Counted from the stretch's first letter, positions 1-9,745 are shown. The stretch is DNA of 53,462 nucleotides from Actinomycetota bacterium (GCA_026392275.1 JAPLCM010000149.1:1-53462), one strand, 5' to 3'. Translations and numbers: made by a program. The notes: generated from the letters alone by a model not told the origin.

Positions 1-225
1 GATGGCCTCGCCCGCGGAGACGATCCCGTCGAGCTGGTGGGCCGCGCGCTCCGCTGCCACGATCCGGCTCCGGAACAGGCCATCTGCGGTCACCCCGACG
101 AGAGCGAGCCGCCGGCCGAGCAGGGCATGACCGTCGGCAGCATGGTCTGTGACCTGGACGAGCGCCGCATCTATGTCTGCGCCGGCCCGCCTTGCGAGAA
201 TCCCTACCAAGTGTACGAGATGTAG
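1..225 (+). CDS. C-terminal end of a C45-like (acyl-CoA:6-APA acyltransferase family) autoproteolytic acyltransferase/hydrolase, truncated by window start
   Basis: Frame 1 open from base 1 to TAG at 223-225; tail ...EQGMTVGSMVCDLDERRIYVCAGPPCENPYQVYEM resembles C45 family C-termini. Confidence 0.55.
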   Translation, partial: DGLARGDDPVELVGRALRCHDPAPEQAICGHPDESEPPAEQGMTVGSMVCDLDERRIYVCAGPPCENPYQVYEM

Positions 226-239
226 GGCCGGGAACGCCC

Positions 240-1886
240 GTGATCGCTCCCGACCTCGTCATCGCCAACGGCCGCGTCGTCGACGGCTGCGGCAACCCCT
301 GGTACCACGGCGACGTGGCCGTGCGCGGGGACCGTATCGCCGCCATCGGCGCGGCGCACACGCTGCGCGGCCGCGCGGTCGTGGACGCGGGCGGCCGCTA
401 CATCGCTCCGGGGTTCGTCGACCCGCATACGCACTCCGACATCTCCATCCTGCAGCACCCGCGGGCGGAATCCGCGGTGAGGCAAGGGGTCACCACTCAT
501 GTCACGGGCAACTGCGGTATGTCGGCGGCGCCGCTTGGCGCGGCTCACCGCGACGAGACGCTGCACAACTGGGCGCACTACTGGGACATCAGCGGAGTCG
601 CCTGGGACTGGACGAGCTTCCGCCAGTATCTCAAGGCGCTGGAGCTCGCGGGCGCGGCCATCAACATCGCTCCTCTGGTCGGTCACGGCGCCCTGCGTCT
701 GGCGGTCATGGGCCTTGCCGAGCGGCCGCCCACCGCAAAGGAGCAGGCGCGCATGGAGCGGCTGCTGGACGCCGCCCTCCGCGCCGGCGCCCACGGCCTC
801 TCCACGGGACTCGTGTACCCGCCCGGCTGCTACGCGTCCACCGACGAACTGGTGCGCCTTTGCCGCGTCGTCGGCCGTCACCAGGCGATCTACACCTCTC
901 ACGTGCGCGGGGAGCGCGAGACCATCCTCGGGGCCGTCGCCGAGGCGCTCGCCATCGCTCGTGAGTGCGGCGTCGCCGTCGAAGTGTCGCACAACGCCCC
1001 CAAGTGGGGGGCTCCCGAGCACGCCGGCGCCAACCTGGCGCTCATCGAGGAGGCGCGTCTCGACGGTCTCGACGCCACGACCGACAACGACGTGCATCCC
1101 GAGCTTGCGCCGCGTCTGTCGAGGGCGCTGCCGCAGCCCCTGCTCGACCTCGACCGACCGGCGCTCGTGCGGCTGCTCGCCGACCGTGCTGAACGGGACA
1201 ACCTGCGCCGCGCCGTGGCCGAGGACGCGCTGCCCGGCGCCGGCTATACAGGATTGCTCCGCCACGGCCGCTTCGACCGCATCGTGATCCTGCATGCGGA
1301 GCGGCACCCCGAGCTGCGCGGCAGGTCCGTGGCCGATATTGCCGCTGAGCGGGGCCGCGACGGCTTCGACACGTTCCTCGACCTCATCGTCGAGGAGGAC
1401 GACCGTGTGGTCGGCATCTTCGACTACATCGCGCAGGACGACATCAAGACTCTGCTCCGCCATCCGCTCGCAATGGTCTGCTCCGACGGTCTCGTCATGC
1501 CCCCGGCGGAGGACCTCGACGGCACGTCGCTCTACTGGCCCTGCAGTTACGGCGAGTACCCGGGCATCCTCGAGCGCTACGTGCGCGACGAGCCGGTGCT
1601 GCGCCTCGAGGAGGCCGTCCGCAAGATGACCTCCTTCCCCGCGCAGCGCTTCGGCTTGCTCGACCGCGGCGTGCTGCGTCCGGGGCTGTGCGCCGACATC
1701 GTCGTCTTCGATCTCGACAAGGTGCGCGACCGGGCCACCAACCTGTATCCGCACACATACCCCTTCGAGAACATCCCCCATCGGCACCCCGAAGGGCTCG
1801 ATTGGGTGCTGGTCAACGGCCGGCCGGTGATCGCCGAAGGCGAACACACGGGGGCCTTGCCCGGGCGCGTGCTGCGGCGCCGCTGA
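240..1886 (+). CDS. N-acyl-D-amino-acid deacylase (D-aminoacylase, amidohydrolase superfamily)
   Basis: GTG 240; GFVDPHTHSDISIL metal motif, GVTTHVTGNCGMSAAP, SHNAPKWG, FPAQRFGLLDRGVLRPGLCADIVVFD. Confidence 0.88.
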   Translation: MIAPDLVIANGRVVDGCGNPWYHGDVAVRGDRIAAIGAAHTLRGRAVVDAGGRYIAPGFVDPHTHSDISILQHPRAESAVRQGVTTHVTGNCGMSAAPLGAAHRDETLHNWAHYWDISGVAWDWTSFRQYLKALELAGAAINIAPLVGHGALRLAVMGLAERPPTAKEQARMERLLDAALRAGAHGLSTGLVYPPGCYASTDELVRLCRVVGRHQAIYTSHVRGERETILGAVAEALAIARECGVAVEVSHNAPKWGAPEHAGANLALIEEARLDGLDATTDNDVHPELAPRLSRALPQPLLDLDRPALVRLLADRAERDNLRRAVAEDALPGAGYTGLLRHGRFDRIVILHAERHPELRGRSVADIAAERGRDGFDTFLDLIVEEDDRVVGIFDYIAQDDIKTLLRHPLAMVCSDGLVMPPAEDLDGTSLYWPCSYGEYPGILERYVRDEPVLRLEEAVRKMTSFPAQRFGLLDRGVLRPGLCADIVVFDLDKVRDRATNLYPHTYPFENIPHRHPEGLDWVLVNGRPVIAEGEHTGALPGRVLRRR

Positions 1887-1982
1887 CGTCCGCGGCCGGC
1901 GGGCCAGAACGTACAAGACGCCCGCCGCCGACGCGGCCCGCGCTCTCGCGCTGTACTTGGACATGATGTAGAATCGCGGCCG

Positions 1983-3635
1983 ATGATCAGCGTCCAGGAC
2001 ATCCTCGAGATCCCCGACCTGAACCTCAGATTGCTGGCCGGAGCCAAGTCCACCAGCAACCCCGTGCGCTGGGTGCACATCACCGAGGTCCCCGACCCGA
2101 CCAGGTGGCTCAAGGGCGGCGAGCTGCTCCTCACCACCGGCTACGGTTTCGTCGGCGCGGAGGACCGCCAGATCGAGCAGCTCAAGCTGCTCATCGATCA
2201 CAACCTCTCGGGGCTCGGCTTCGGCACCGGCTTCAGCTTCGATACGGTGCCGCCGGCGCTTGTCAGGGTCGCGGAGGAGTACGGTTTTCCGCTCTTCGAG
2301 GTGCCGTACCACGTGCCGTTCATCGCCATCACCGAGGCCGTGGCCTCGAAGATCGTCAACGAACAGTACTCGCTTCTGCAACGCAGCCTGGCGGTGCACG
2401 AGAAGCTCACCAAGATCGTGCTCGAAGAGAAGGGCCTCGAGGCCATTCTCTCGACGCTGTCGGCCCTGGTCGGGTGTTCGGCGGTTCTTTTCGACTTTCA
2501 CGGCGTGGTGCTCAGTGAGGCCGCCTACCGGCGCCACCTGGGCGGCGAGCTCATCGCCGATCTCTGGGGCCGGATCAGCGACCGCCGCGCCGATCGTCAG
2601 AACTTCGCCCTCAGCATGGAGGGCGTCGGTTCGGGGGTGCAGGTCTACCCCGTGGTCGCCTCGCATCGCATCGGCGCCTTCCTCGCCGTGGTCAAGGACA
2701 GCGGCGACTTCAGCGAGTACGACCGCATCATCCTGCACAGCGTGGTCACCGTGACGGCGCTGGAGCTGGTGAAGAAGAAAGCTGTCGCCGAGACTGAGAA
2801 GCGGCTGGCCGGCGACTTCTTCGACGAGCTCATCGCCAGCGATCTCTTCGAGGAGGAGATCGCCCGCCGGCTGGCCTTCTTCGGTCTCGACGCGCAGTCT
2901 CCGCACCTCATCGTTCTTCTCGACATCGACGGCTTCGCGGCGGCTGGCGACGCGCGTGGCGAGCGCGAGGAGACCATGGTGCAGGACGTCAAGGAGCGGT
3001 TGCACTGGGCGGTCGACGAGTTCATGGCACAGCGCGACGTGCTCTTCATCTCGGCGTCCCGCAGCGACTCAGTGGTCATCCTCGTGCAGCCGGGCAAGCT
3101 CGACGGCGGCGCGGTGATCGCCCTCGCCGGAGAGCTCCAGGCGGCCATCGACCTGCTCATTCCCGAGATCAGCGTGTCGGTCGGCATCGGCCGCCCGCAC
3201 CGCCAGCTCATCGATCTGCGCCAGAGCTACTACGAGGCCAGCTACGCCATCAAGATCCGCAGGCTCAAGGGCGAGCCGGGCGTCATCGCCAGCTTCGACG
3301 ATCTGGGTTCCTATGGGCTTCTGTTGGGCCTGCAGGACACGCTGTCACTGCAGGTCTTCTACGACAGCGTGCTCGGCAAGCTGCAGGACTACGACGAGCA
3401 GAACTCCAGCGATCTCGTGAAGAGCCTCGCCTCATTTCTCGAGGCCAACGGCCACTGGGGCGACGCCGCCGAGAAGCTCTACGTGCACCGTCACACGCTG
3501 CGCTACCGCATGAAGCGCGTGGAGGAGATCACCGGCCGCGACCTCAACAAGTCGCAGGACCGCATGGAGTTCTGGCTGGCTCTCAAGGCCAAGGAGATCA
3601 TGGACCAGGCCAAGACGGGCAAGGCCTCGTCCTAG
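1983..3635 (+). CDS. PucR family transcriptional regulator
   Basis: N-terminal PucR domain (ILEIPDLNLRLLAGAKSTSNPVRWVHITEVPDPTRWLKGGELLLTTGY) and C-terminal PucR HTH (YVHRHTLRYRMKRVEEITGRDL). Confidence 0.93.
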   Translation: MISVQDILEIPDLNLRLLAGAKSTSNPVRWVHITEVPDPTRWLKGGELLLTTGYGFVGAEDRQIEQLKLLIDHNLSGLGFGTGFSFDTVPPALVRVAEEYGFPLFEVPYHVPFIAITEAVASKIVNEQYSLLQRSLAVHEKLTKIVLEEKGLEAILSTLSALVGCSAVLFDFHGVVLSEAAYRRHLGGELIADLWGRISDRRADRQNFALSMEGVGSGVQVYPVVASHRIGAFLAVVKDSGDFSEYDRIILHSVVTVTALELVKKKAVAETEKRLAGDFFDELIASDLFEEEIARRLAFFGLDAQSPHLIVLLDIDGFAAAGDARGEREETMVQDVKERLHWAVDEFMAQRDVLFISASRSDSVVILVQPGKLDGGAVIALAGELQAAIDLLIPEISVSVGIGRPHRQLIDLRQSYYEASYAIKIRRLKGEPGVIASFDDLGSYGLLLGLQDTLSLQVFYDSVLGKLQDYDEQNSSDLVKSLASFLEANGHWGDAAEKLYVHRHTLRYRMKRVEEITGRDLNKSQDRMEFWLALKAKEIMDQAKTGKASS

Positions 3636-4381
3636 GACACCACCAGCGAGCCGTTGTCCACGACCACGTTGACGCCGGTGACCGCCTCCGTCTCGAGACA
3701 GAACCGCACGGCGGCCCCGACGTCGGCCGGCGCCACAAGGCGCTCCGACGTCACCTTGGCGGCCGCCCGCAGCGTGGCCGCCCTGTGCTCGTCGTCCTCC
3801 AGGTCTACAGGCCCCGGAGCGACGCCGCAGACTCTCACGCCGTCGTCGGCCCAGGCTCGTGCCAGCTCCTTGACGAGGTGGATCTGAGCCGCCTTGGCGG
3901 CGCCGTGCGCCGCGAACGTCGCCCAGGGCTGCAGACCCAGGTAGTCGGTGATGGCGACAATGGCGCCGCCCGCGGCCGCGCCGGCCGTGAAGAGATCGCG
4001 GGCGGCGACGGCCGTGAAGAAGAAGCCTTTCGCGATGGTGTCGAGCGAGGCGTCCCACGAGGCCTCGTCCAGGCGCTCGGGTGGCGTGGGCACGAATGGT
4101 CCGCTGGCCGCATACACCAGCCCGTCAAGGCCGCCGAGAGCTGCTGCGGCCTCGGCTACCAGGCCCTCGGCCGCCGTTGGCCAGCGCACGTCGGCGGCCA
4201 CTGCGGCGACGACCGGCGCGCCTGCCGCGCGGAGCGCGTCGACCTGCGCGCCGGCTTCTTCGCCGGCCGTCCGCGAGGACACGCAGACGGCGGCGCCGTG
4301 CGCGGCGAGATCGAGGGCCAGGGCGCGACCGAGGCGGTGCACTCCGCCGACCACCAGGATCCGGGCGCCGGCGACCCTCAC
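3632..4381 (-). CDS. SDR family oxidoreductase
   Basis: From GTG 4381: VRVAGARILVVGGVHRLGRALALDLAAHGA..., C-terminal NVVVDNGSLVVS; stop shares a CTAG palindrome with the convergent PucR gene. Confidence 0.85.
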   Translation of the reverse strand: MRVAGARILVVGGVHRLGRALALDLAAHGAAVCVSSRTAGEEAGAQVDALRAAGAPVVAAVAADVRWPTAAEGLVAEAAAALGGLDGLVYAASGPFVPTPPERLDEASWDASLDTIAKGFFFTAVAARDLFTAGAAAGGAIVAITDYLGLQPWATFAAHGAAKAAQIHLVKELARAWADDGVRVCGVAPGPVDLEDDEHRAATLRAAAKVTSERLVAPADVGAAVRFCLETEAVTGVNVVVDNGSLVVS

Positions 4382-4527
4382 GTCGGCTCCCCTAGGTGCG
4401 CATACGACTCGGTGGCGACGCAGACGCTCGCCTGACTCGCGAGATCGCGGGCTGCCACTCTCACCGGGCCACCGAGTTCGGAGGAGAAGGCTGCGATCCT
4501 GTCGTGGACACGCTCGGGCCCGGCCAT
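4378..4527 (-). CDS. Small ORF (49 aa) translationally coupled to the SDR gene
   Basis: ATG 4527 preceded by GGAGG with 6-nt spacing; TGA overlaps the SDR GTG (GTGA). Confidence 0.5.
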   Translation of the reverse strand: MAGPERVHDRIAAFSSELGGPVRVAARDLASQASVCVATESYAHLGEPT

Positions 4528-4668
4528 GCAACGCCTCCGTTCGTGGGCTGTGGTAAACATATACGAGCGGGGAGCGCGACGGCCAGTGTCGCCGGCGCCG
4601 CAGGCGGCGGAGGGGGCGCGCAGCTTCGCGTGCCGTGCGGTTCTGCGCGTTTTCCTTTCTTTCTGGGC

Positions 4669-4696
4669 TTATCTGGGCGTTCTCATGTGCTAGACT
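4669..4696 (+). promoter_or_regulatory. Putative sigma-A-type promoter for alanine dehydrogenase
   Basis: TTATCT-16 bp-TAGACT with an extended TGc before the -10. Confidence 0.5.
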
Positions 4697-4769
4697 GCCA
4701 AATCGCGGAGGCCTTTGTGAGTGTTCGCATCAAGAGCGTCATCATCGGGATAAGGAGCGAGGAGGAGTC

Positions 4770-5891
4770 ATGATCGTCGGTGTCCCTAAGGAGATCAAGA
4801 ACGAAGAGTATCGCGTCGCGGTCACGCCGAACGGCGTCAAGGAGTTCGTGCGCGCCGGCCACACCGTCTACGTCGAGAACGGCGCCGGCGTCGGCAGCGG
4901 CTTCGACGACGCCGCGTACGCGGCTGCCGGCGCCACGCTGGTGAAGGTCGAGGACGTGTTCGCCAAGTCCGACATGATCGTCAAGGTCAAGGAGCCGCTG
5001 CCCGTCGAGTGGCCCATGTTCAAGAAGGACCAGATCCTCTACACGTACCTGCACCTCGGCGCGGCCTACGCCAAGGACCTTACCGACGGCATGCTCGCCG
5101 CCGGCATCCGGGGTATCGCCTACGAGACTGTTGAGCTCCCCAATGGCGCGCATCCACTCCTCTTCCCGATGAGCGAGGTCGCCGGCCGTCTGGCCATTCA
5201 GGCCGGCGCCACGCACCTGCAGAAGGACAACGGCGGCCGCGGCGTGCTACTCGGCGGCGTCACCGGCGTACCGCCGGCCAAGGTCGTCGTCATCGGCGGC
5301 GGCACCGTCGGCGTCAACGCCGCCAAGATGGCGGTAGGCCTCAATGCCCGCACCGTCATCCTCGACAACAGTGCCGACCGCCTCTCCTATCTCGACGACA
5401 TCTTCGGCGGTCGCGTCGAGACCGTGCTCTCCACCGAAGCCGCCATCGAAGAAGAGATCGAGCACGCCGACCTCGTGATCGGCGCCGTGCTGCTCCCCGG
5501 AGGCGCCCAGGCTCCGCACCTGATCAAACGCTCGATGCTCAAGAAGATGCTGCCCGGCTCCGTGATCGTCGATGTCGCCATCGATCAGGGCGGCTGCTTC
5601 GAGACCTCAAAGCCCACCACGCACAGCGATCCCACCTATGTGGTCGACGGTGTGATCCACTACTGCGTCGCCAACATGCCCGGCGCCGTAGCCCGCACCT
5701 CCACCATGGCGCTCACCGGTCGCACGCTGCCGTACGGCCTCGCCATCGCCAACAAGGGCTTCGAGCAGGCCGTCAAGGACGATGCGGCTCTCGCCTTGGG
5801 TGTCAACGTGTACCGTGGCAAGCTCACCACTCCCGCGGTGGCCGAGGCTCACAAGATGGAGTACACGCCGCTGGACAAAGTGCTGGCGTAG
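4770..5891 (+). CDS. ald: Alanine dehydrogenase
   Basis: MIVGVPKEIKNEEYRVAVTPNGVKEFVRAGHTVYVENGAG; GGAGGAG SD; Rossmann motif VVVIGGGTVGVNAAKMAVGL. Confidence 0.96.
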   Translation: MIVGVPKEIKNEEYRVAVTPNGVKEFVRAGHTVYVENGAGVGSGFDDAAYAAAGATLVKVEDVFAKSDMIVKVKEPLPVEWPMFKKDQILYTYLHLGAAYAKDLTDGMLAAGIRGIAYETVELPNGAHPLLFPMSEVAGRLAIQAGATHLQKDNGGRGVLLGGVTGVPPAKVVVIGGGTVGVNAAKMAVGLNARTVILDNSADRLSYLDDIFGGRVETVLSTEAAIEEEIEHADLVIGAVLLPGGAQAPHLIKRSMLKKMLPGSVIVDVAIDQGGCFETSKPTTHSDPTYVVDGVIHYCVANMPGAVARTSTMALTGRTLPYGLAIANKGFEQAVKDDAALALGVNVYRGKLTTPAVAEAHKMEYTPLDKVLA

Positions 5892-5950
5892 CAGCTGAAT
5901 CGGTGCCGCGGCGTCCACTGGCCGCGTCCCGTCGAGTATGCCAGACTGAA

Positions 5951-5986
5951 GCCGCGTGTGGACGCATGTCCGCACGCGGCTTCTTC
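5951..5986 (+). terminator. Terminator hairpin after ald
   Basis: GCCGCGTG-t-GGAC-gcat-GTCC-g-CACGCGGC followed by TTCTTC. Confidence 0.7.
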
Positions 5987-6093
5987 CGTTGCGGGCGGCG
6001 TCTCGCCCTGCCGGGGCCTGTCCTGCCGACCGGGACGGGCAGCGGGCGCGGTCGAAGCGCCGGGGGATGCATGGGCACGGCAAAGGAGCATGA

Positions 6094-7833
6094 ATGGGCG
6101 ATCTACTCCGCATCGACCTCACCACCCGCACTTCCCGAGAAGAGACGGTCCCGCCGGAGCTCATCGGGGAGTTTATCGGGGCCAAGGGTCTCGGGACCCA
6201 CTACCTCTGCGCCGAGGTAGGCCCCGAGGTCCAGCCGCTCGAGCCCGAGGCCAAGCTCATCTTCGCCATCGGCCCCATGGCCGGCACCACGATGCTGGGC
6301 AGCAATCGCTACGGTCTCTTCTTCGTCTCGCCGCTCACCGGCGCCTACTGCGAGTGCTACTCCGGGGGCAACCTCACGCCCCAGTTCGCAAAGACCGGCT
6401 ACAAGGTCGTTATCGTCGAGGGCAAGGCCGCCGGGCACGTCTACCTCGAGATCAGCGAAGAGGGCGTCGCCTTCCACAGCGCCGAAGACCTCTGGGGCCT
6501 CGACGCCTACGAGTCCGAAGACAAGATCATCGAGCGCACCGACCACAAGCGCGCCCAGGCGTGCGTCATCGGGCCGGCCGGGGAGCGCCTGGTGCGCTTC
6601 GCCTGCGTGAACAACAACAAGTGGCATCAGCTGGGCCGCGGCGGCCCCGGCGCCGTGTTCGGCAGCAAGAACCTCAAGGGCATCGTCTGGCACGGTGAGA
6701 AGAAGGCCGAGGTCGCACGACCCGACGCGTACAAGGCGGTCGTGCGCGACCTCCTCGCGCGCACCAAGGGCGACCCCGGCGTCGCCGCCTACCAGCGCGG
6801 CGGCACCCTCAACATGGTGCGCATCATGAACGGCGTGAACGCTTTTCCCACGCGTTACTGGCGCAAGGGCACGCTCGAGGGCTTCGAGCGCATCACCGTC
6901 GAGACGATGCTGGCGGAGCACGGCACCAGGCACGAGCTGTGCCCCCCCTGTACCTTCAAGTGCGTCAAGCACAACTTCGTCTTCGAGGGCCGGCACAAGG
7001 GCCTCGAGATCGAGGGTCCTGAGTACGAGACGGCCTACGTCTTCGGCGGGCTCTGCGAGATCAAGGACTTCTCCGAGATCATGTGGCTCAACGACATCTG
7101 CGACCGTCTCGGCGTCGACAGCATGACGGCCGGCAACCTCTGCGCCCTGGCCATCGAGGCCTCGCAGCGCGGCCTGATCGACGAGAAGATGGAGTTCGGC
7201 GACCCCGACTGCGTCGGTGATTTCCTCACCAAGATGTGTCTGCGCGAGGGCATCGGCGACATCTGGGCCGACGGCGTGCTGCGGGTCGAGAAGGAGTACG
7301 GCCTCGAAGGCATCGCCGTGCACGTCAAGGGCATGGAGCCGGCCGGCTACGACCCGCGCGTCATGAAGGGCATGGGTCTTGGCTTCGCCACCGCCACGCG
7401 CGGGGCGTGCCATCTGCGCGCCACGATGTACAAGCCCGAGCTCATCGGCGTCATCGATCCGCAGGCCATCGAGGGCAAGGCCGCCATCTACTGCGACTGG
7501 GAAGACCGCCTCACGATCATGGACACCTTGCTCTACTGCCGCTTCTACCGCGATCTCGTGCAGTGGCCGTACATCACCGCCGTGGTCAACGCCGCCATCG
7601 GCGCCGACTACGACGAAGACGACCTGCACCACATCGCCAACCGCATCGTCACGATGTCGCACGACTTCAATGCCGCGAGAGGCATCGGGCGCGAGTCGGA
7701 GCGGCTGCCGGACTGGGTCAGCGACAAGCCCATGGAGGACGAGGGCGCGCTCACCTTTCCGCAGGCCGAGATGGAGTACATGCTGGCCGACTACTACAGC
7801 ATCCGCGGCTGGGGCGAGTTGCCTGCGCTCTGA
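6094..7833 (+). CDS. Aldehyde:ferredoxin oxidoreductase family (tungsten-pterin type) protein
   Basis: MGDLLRIDLTTRTSREETVPPELIGEFIGAKGLGTHYL; CPPCTFKC cluster motif; ATRGACHLRATMY. Confidence 0.93.
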   Translation: MGDLLRIDLTTRTSREETVPPELIGEFIGAKGLGTHYLCAEVGPEVQPLEPEAKLIFAIGPMAGTTMLGSNRYGLFFVSPLTGAYCECYSGGNLTPQFAKTGYKVVIVEGKAAGHVYLEISEEGVAFHSAEDLWGLDAYESEDKIIERTDHKRAQACVIGPAGERLVRFACVNNNKWHQLGRGGPGAVFGSKNLKGIVWHGEKKAEVARPDAYKAVVRDLLARTKGDPGVAAYQRGGTLNMVRIMNGVNAFPTRYWRKGTLEGFERITVETMLAEHGTRHELCPPCTFKCVKHNFVFEGRHKGLEIEGPEYETAYVFGGLCEIKDFSEIMWLNDICDRLGVDSMTAGNLCALAIEASQRGLIDEKMEFGDPDCVGDFLTKMCLREGIGDIWADGVLRVEKEYGLEGIAVHVKGMEPAGYDPRVMKGMGLGFATATRGACHLRATMYKPELIGVIDPQAIEGKAAIYCDWEDRLTIMDTLLYCRFYRDLVQWPYITAVVNAAIGADYDEDDLHHIANRIVTMSHDFNAARGIGRESERLPDWVSDKPMEDEGALTFPQAEMEYMLADYYSIRGWGELPAL

Positions 7834-7874
7834 GGCGACGGCAGCGGCGGGCGCGACCGTGGACGCGCGCGTTT

Positions 7875-8204
7875 CTACAGGCCGAAGTAGTCCTTGACCC
7901 GGCGGTACGGGGCCAGGCTCTCGCTGAACGCCTGGAAGACGACCTGCAGGCGGCGCGTCGAGGCTCCGAGCCGGTCGATGCTGGCGACGACCTGCTCCGT
8001 CTGGTGGGCCATTTCGTCGCCGAGCTTCGCGAGCTCCTCCGCGCGCAGCGCGAGACCGACCGCCAGAGGCCCGGCCACGCGCGAGACCCTGATGCCGCGC
8101 TTCAGCAGCCGCCACGCCTTGATGGCGAGGTGGCCGGCCGCGACGCAGACCACCACGAAGCTGCAGAGACCGACAGCGAGCACAAAGAGACCGTTGGGTT
8201 GCAT
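7875..8204 (-). CDS. Hypothetical protein with N-terminal TM helix and helical C-terminus
   Basis: 109-aa ORF; hydrophobic LFVLAVGLCSFVVVCVAAGHLAI then heptad-like region. Confidence 0.6.
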   Translation of the reverse strand: MQPNGLFVLAVGLCSFVVVCVAAGHLAIKAWRLLKRGIRVSRVAGPLAVGLALRAEELAKLGDEMAHQTEQVVASIDRLGASTRRLQVVFQAFSESLAPYRRVKDYFGL

Positions 8205-8284
8205 GACGAGAGTCTATCTCGCTCGGGCCGCGAGGGACAGACCGGCGTCCATGGCGGCGGCCGGCACGACCCGCGAAGCCGCGT

Positions 8285-9376
8285 TCATGGCAGCCGGATG
8301 GGGTACCTGCAGGCCAGCGCGCAGCCGCGGCCGTCGAGCTTGCTCACCTTTACCACGTCGCCGGTGTGGGGAGCCTCGATGAAGAGGCCGCTGCCGATGT
8401 AGATGCCGACGTGGCTGTAGAAGCTCGCATCGCCGAAGAAGACGAGGTCGGCCGGCTGCATGCGGCTGAGCGGGACCGGCGTGCCCTGGCGAGCCTGCAG
8501 CGTGGCGCCGTGCAGGACGCTCACGCCGAACTTGGCGTACACATACATGACAAGGCCCGAGCAGTCGAAGCCGCCTGAGGGCGAAGCGCCGCCCCATACG
8601 TAGGGGATGCCGAGGTACTTCATCGTCTCCTTGACGAGCGCGATCTGGGCGGCGCTGCCGTTGATACTGTCGATGTCGACGCCGACGGCGTCGGCGAGGC
8701 GTTGCGACGCGGCAGCGTCGAGGCGGGCCTGCCGCGCGATGATCTCCTTGACCCGGGCGTCGAGCTCGGCGAGCAGCGCCTGCCGCTGTGCCAGCTGGTC
8801 CTCCACGTCGGCGCGCTTCTCGCGCAGGTCCATCTCCCGGGTGAGCGCCTGGGCGCGGTCCTTCTCGGCCCGATCGGCGAGCTGGCCCACCCTCTGGGTG
8901 AGTGCTTCGATGCCGGCGACGGTGTCTTCGTCTGCCTGGCTGATCTGCCGGAAGTAGTCGATCTGCGTGTCGATCTCGGTGAAATCGCGGGTGCCCAGCA
9001 TCACGTCGAGCACGCTCACGCCGCCGTTCTTGTAGATGTCGGCCATGCGCTCGCCGAGTACCGCGCGCGCCACGTCGAGCTGCAGCTGCGCGCGCGCCAG
9101 GTCGCGGCGGGTCTCGACGAGCCACACGTTGATGTCGTCGAGCTCCGCGCGCGCCACGTTGTACTTCTCGACGGTGATCTGGGAGGCGTGGTCCAGCCGT
9201 GCGACCTCGGCGCGCGCCTGCCTCGCCTGTGCCTGCAGAGACTCGAGATCCTGGGCCGCGGGGGCGGCGAGGGTCGCGGCGGGAAGCAGTATGAGGACCA
9301 CGGCGGCCAGCGCGCAGGCGAACGCGACCGTCATCGCGGCCTGCCGCGCCTTTGCCTGTGCTCGGTCTCGTATCAT
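8285..9376 (-). CDS. NlpC/P60 family peptidoglycan hydrolase with N-terminal coiled coil and signal/TM segment
   Basis: GGASPSGGFDCSGLVMYVYAKFG, SHVGIYIGSGLFIEAPHTGDVV; coiled coil LESLQAQARQARAEVARLDH. Confidence 0.93.
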   Translation of the reverse strand: MIRDRAQAKARQAAMTVAFACALAAVVLILLPAATLAAPAAQDLESLQAQARQARAEVARLDHASQITVEKYNVARAELDDINVWLVETRRDLARAQLQLDVARAVLGERMADIYKNGGVSVLDVMLGTRDFTEIDTQIDYFRQISQADEDTVAGIEALTQRVGQLADRAEKDRAQALTREMDLREKRADVEDQLAQRQALLAELDARVKEIIARQARLDAAASQRLADAVGVDIDSINGSAAQIALVKETMKYLGIPYVWGGASPSGGFDCSGLVMYVYAKFGVSVLHGATLQARQGTPVPLSRMQPADLVFFGDASFYSHVGIYIGSGLFIEAPHTGDVVKVSKLDGRGCALACRYPIRLP

Positions 9377-9496
9377 GGTCTCGCCGTAGTGTATCGGAAG
9401 TTTTCTCCCGCCCTTTACCACGCGCCTGCGGCGCGGCGCCTCCCGCTGCTTTACAACCCTGCGACGGAGGGTATACAATCCATGGTTCATTCACGT

Positions 9497-9573
<77 letters not shown>

Positions 9574-9581
9574 AGCCTTCC

Positions 9582-9603
9582 GGGGCGCCCGTTCGGGCGC
9601 CCT
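9582..9603 (+). terminator. Hairpin terminator after tRNA-fMet
   Basis: GGGCGCCCGTTCGGGCGCCC followed by TAATTGTTGT. Confidence 0.7.
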
Positions 9604-9745
9604 AATTGTTGTGCGGCGCGGCGCGCGCCCGGGATCCCTTGCGTGGGGGCGTGAGGTGCCCTCACGGCGTCCTGAGATTGAGGGGCAGTGCCGGTGGGTA
9701 CCACCGGACTCGGAATCGCAGTCCACAGACACCCGGGAGTCGATC

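Noticed and set aside
204-3005. 933-aa - strand ORF
   Set aside because: Shadow ORF antisense to D-aminoacylase and PucR genes; low-complexity composition typical of GC-rich antisense frames
3632-3635. Convergent genes sharing a CTAG stop palindrome
   Set aside because: Visible (TAG on both strands) but common enough to be incidental; noted in feature evidence only
6103-8115. 670-aa - strand ORF
   Set aside because: Antisense to the AOR gene; no recognisable domain
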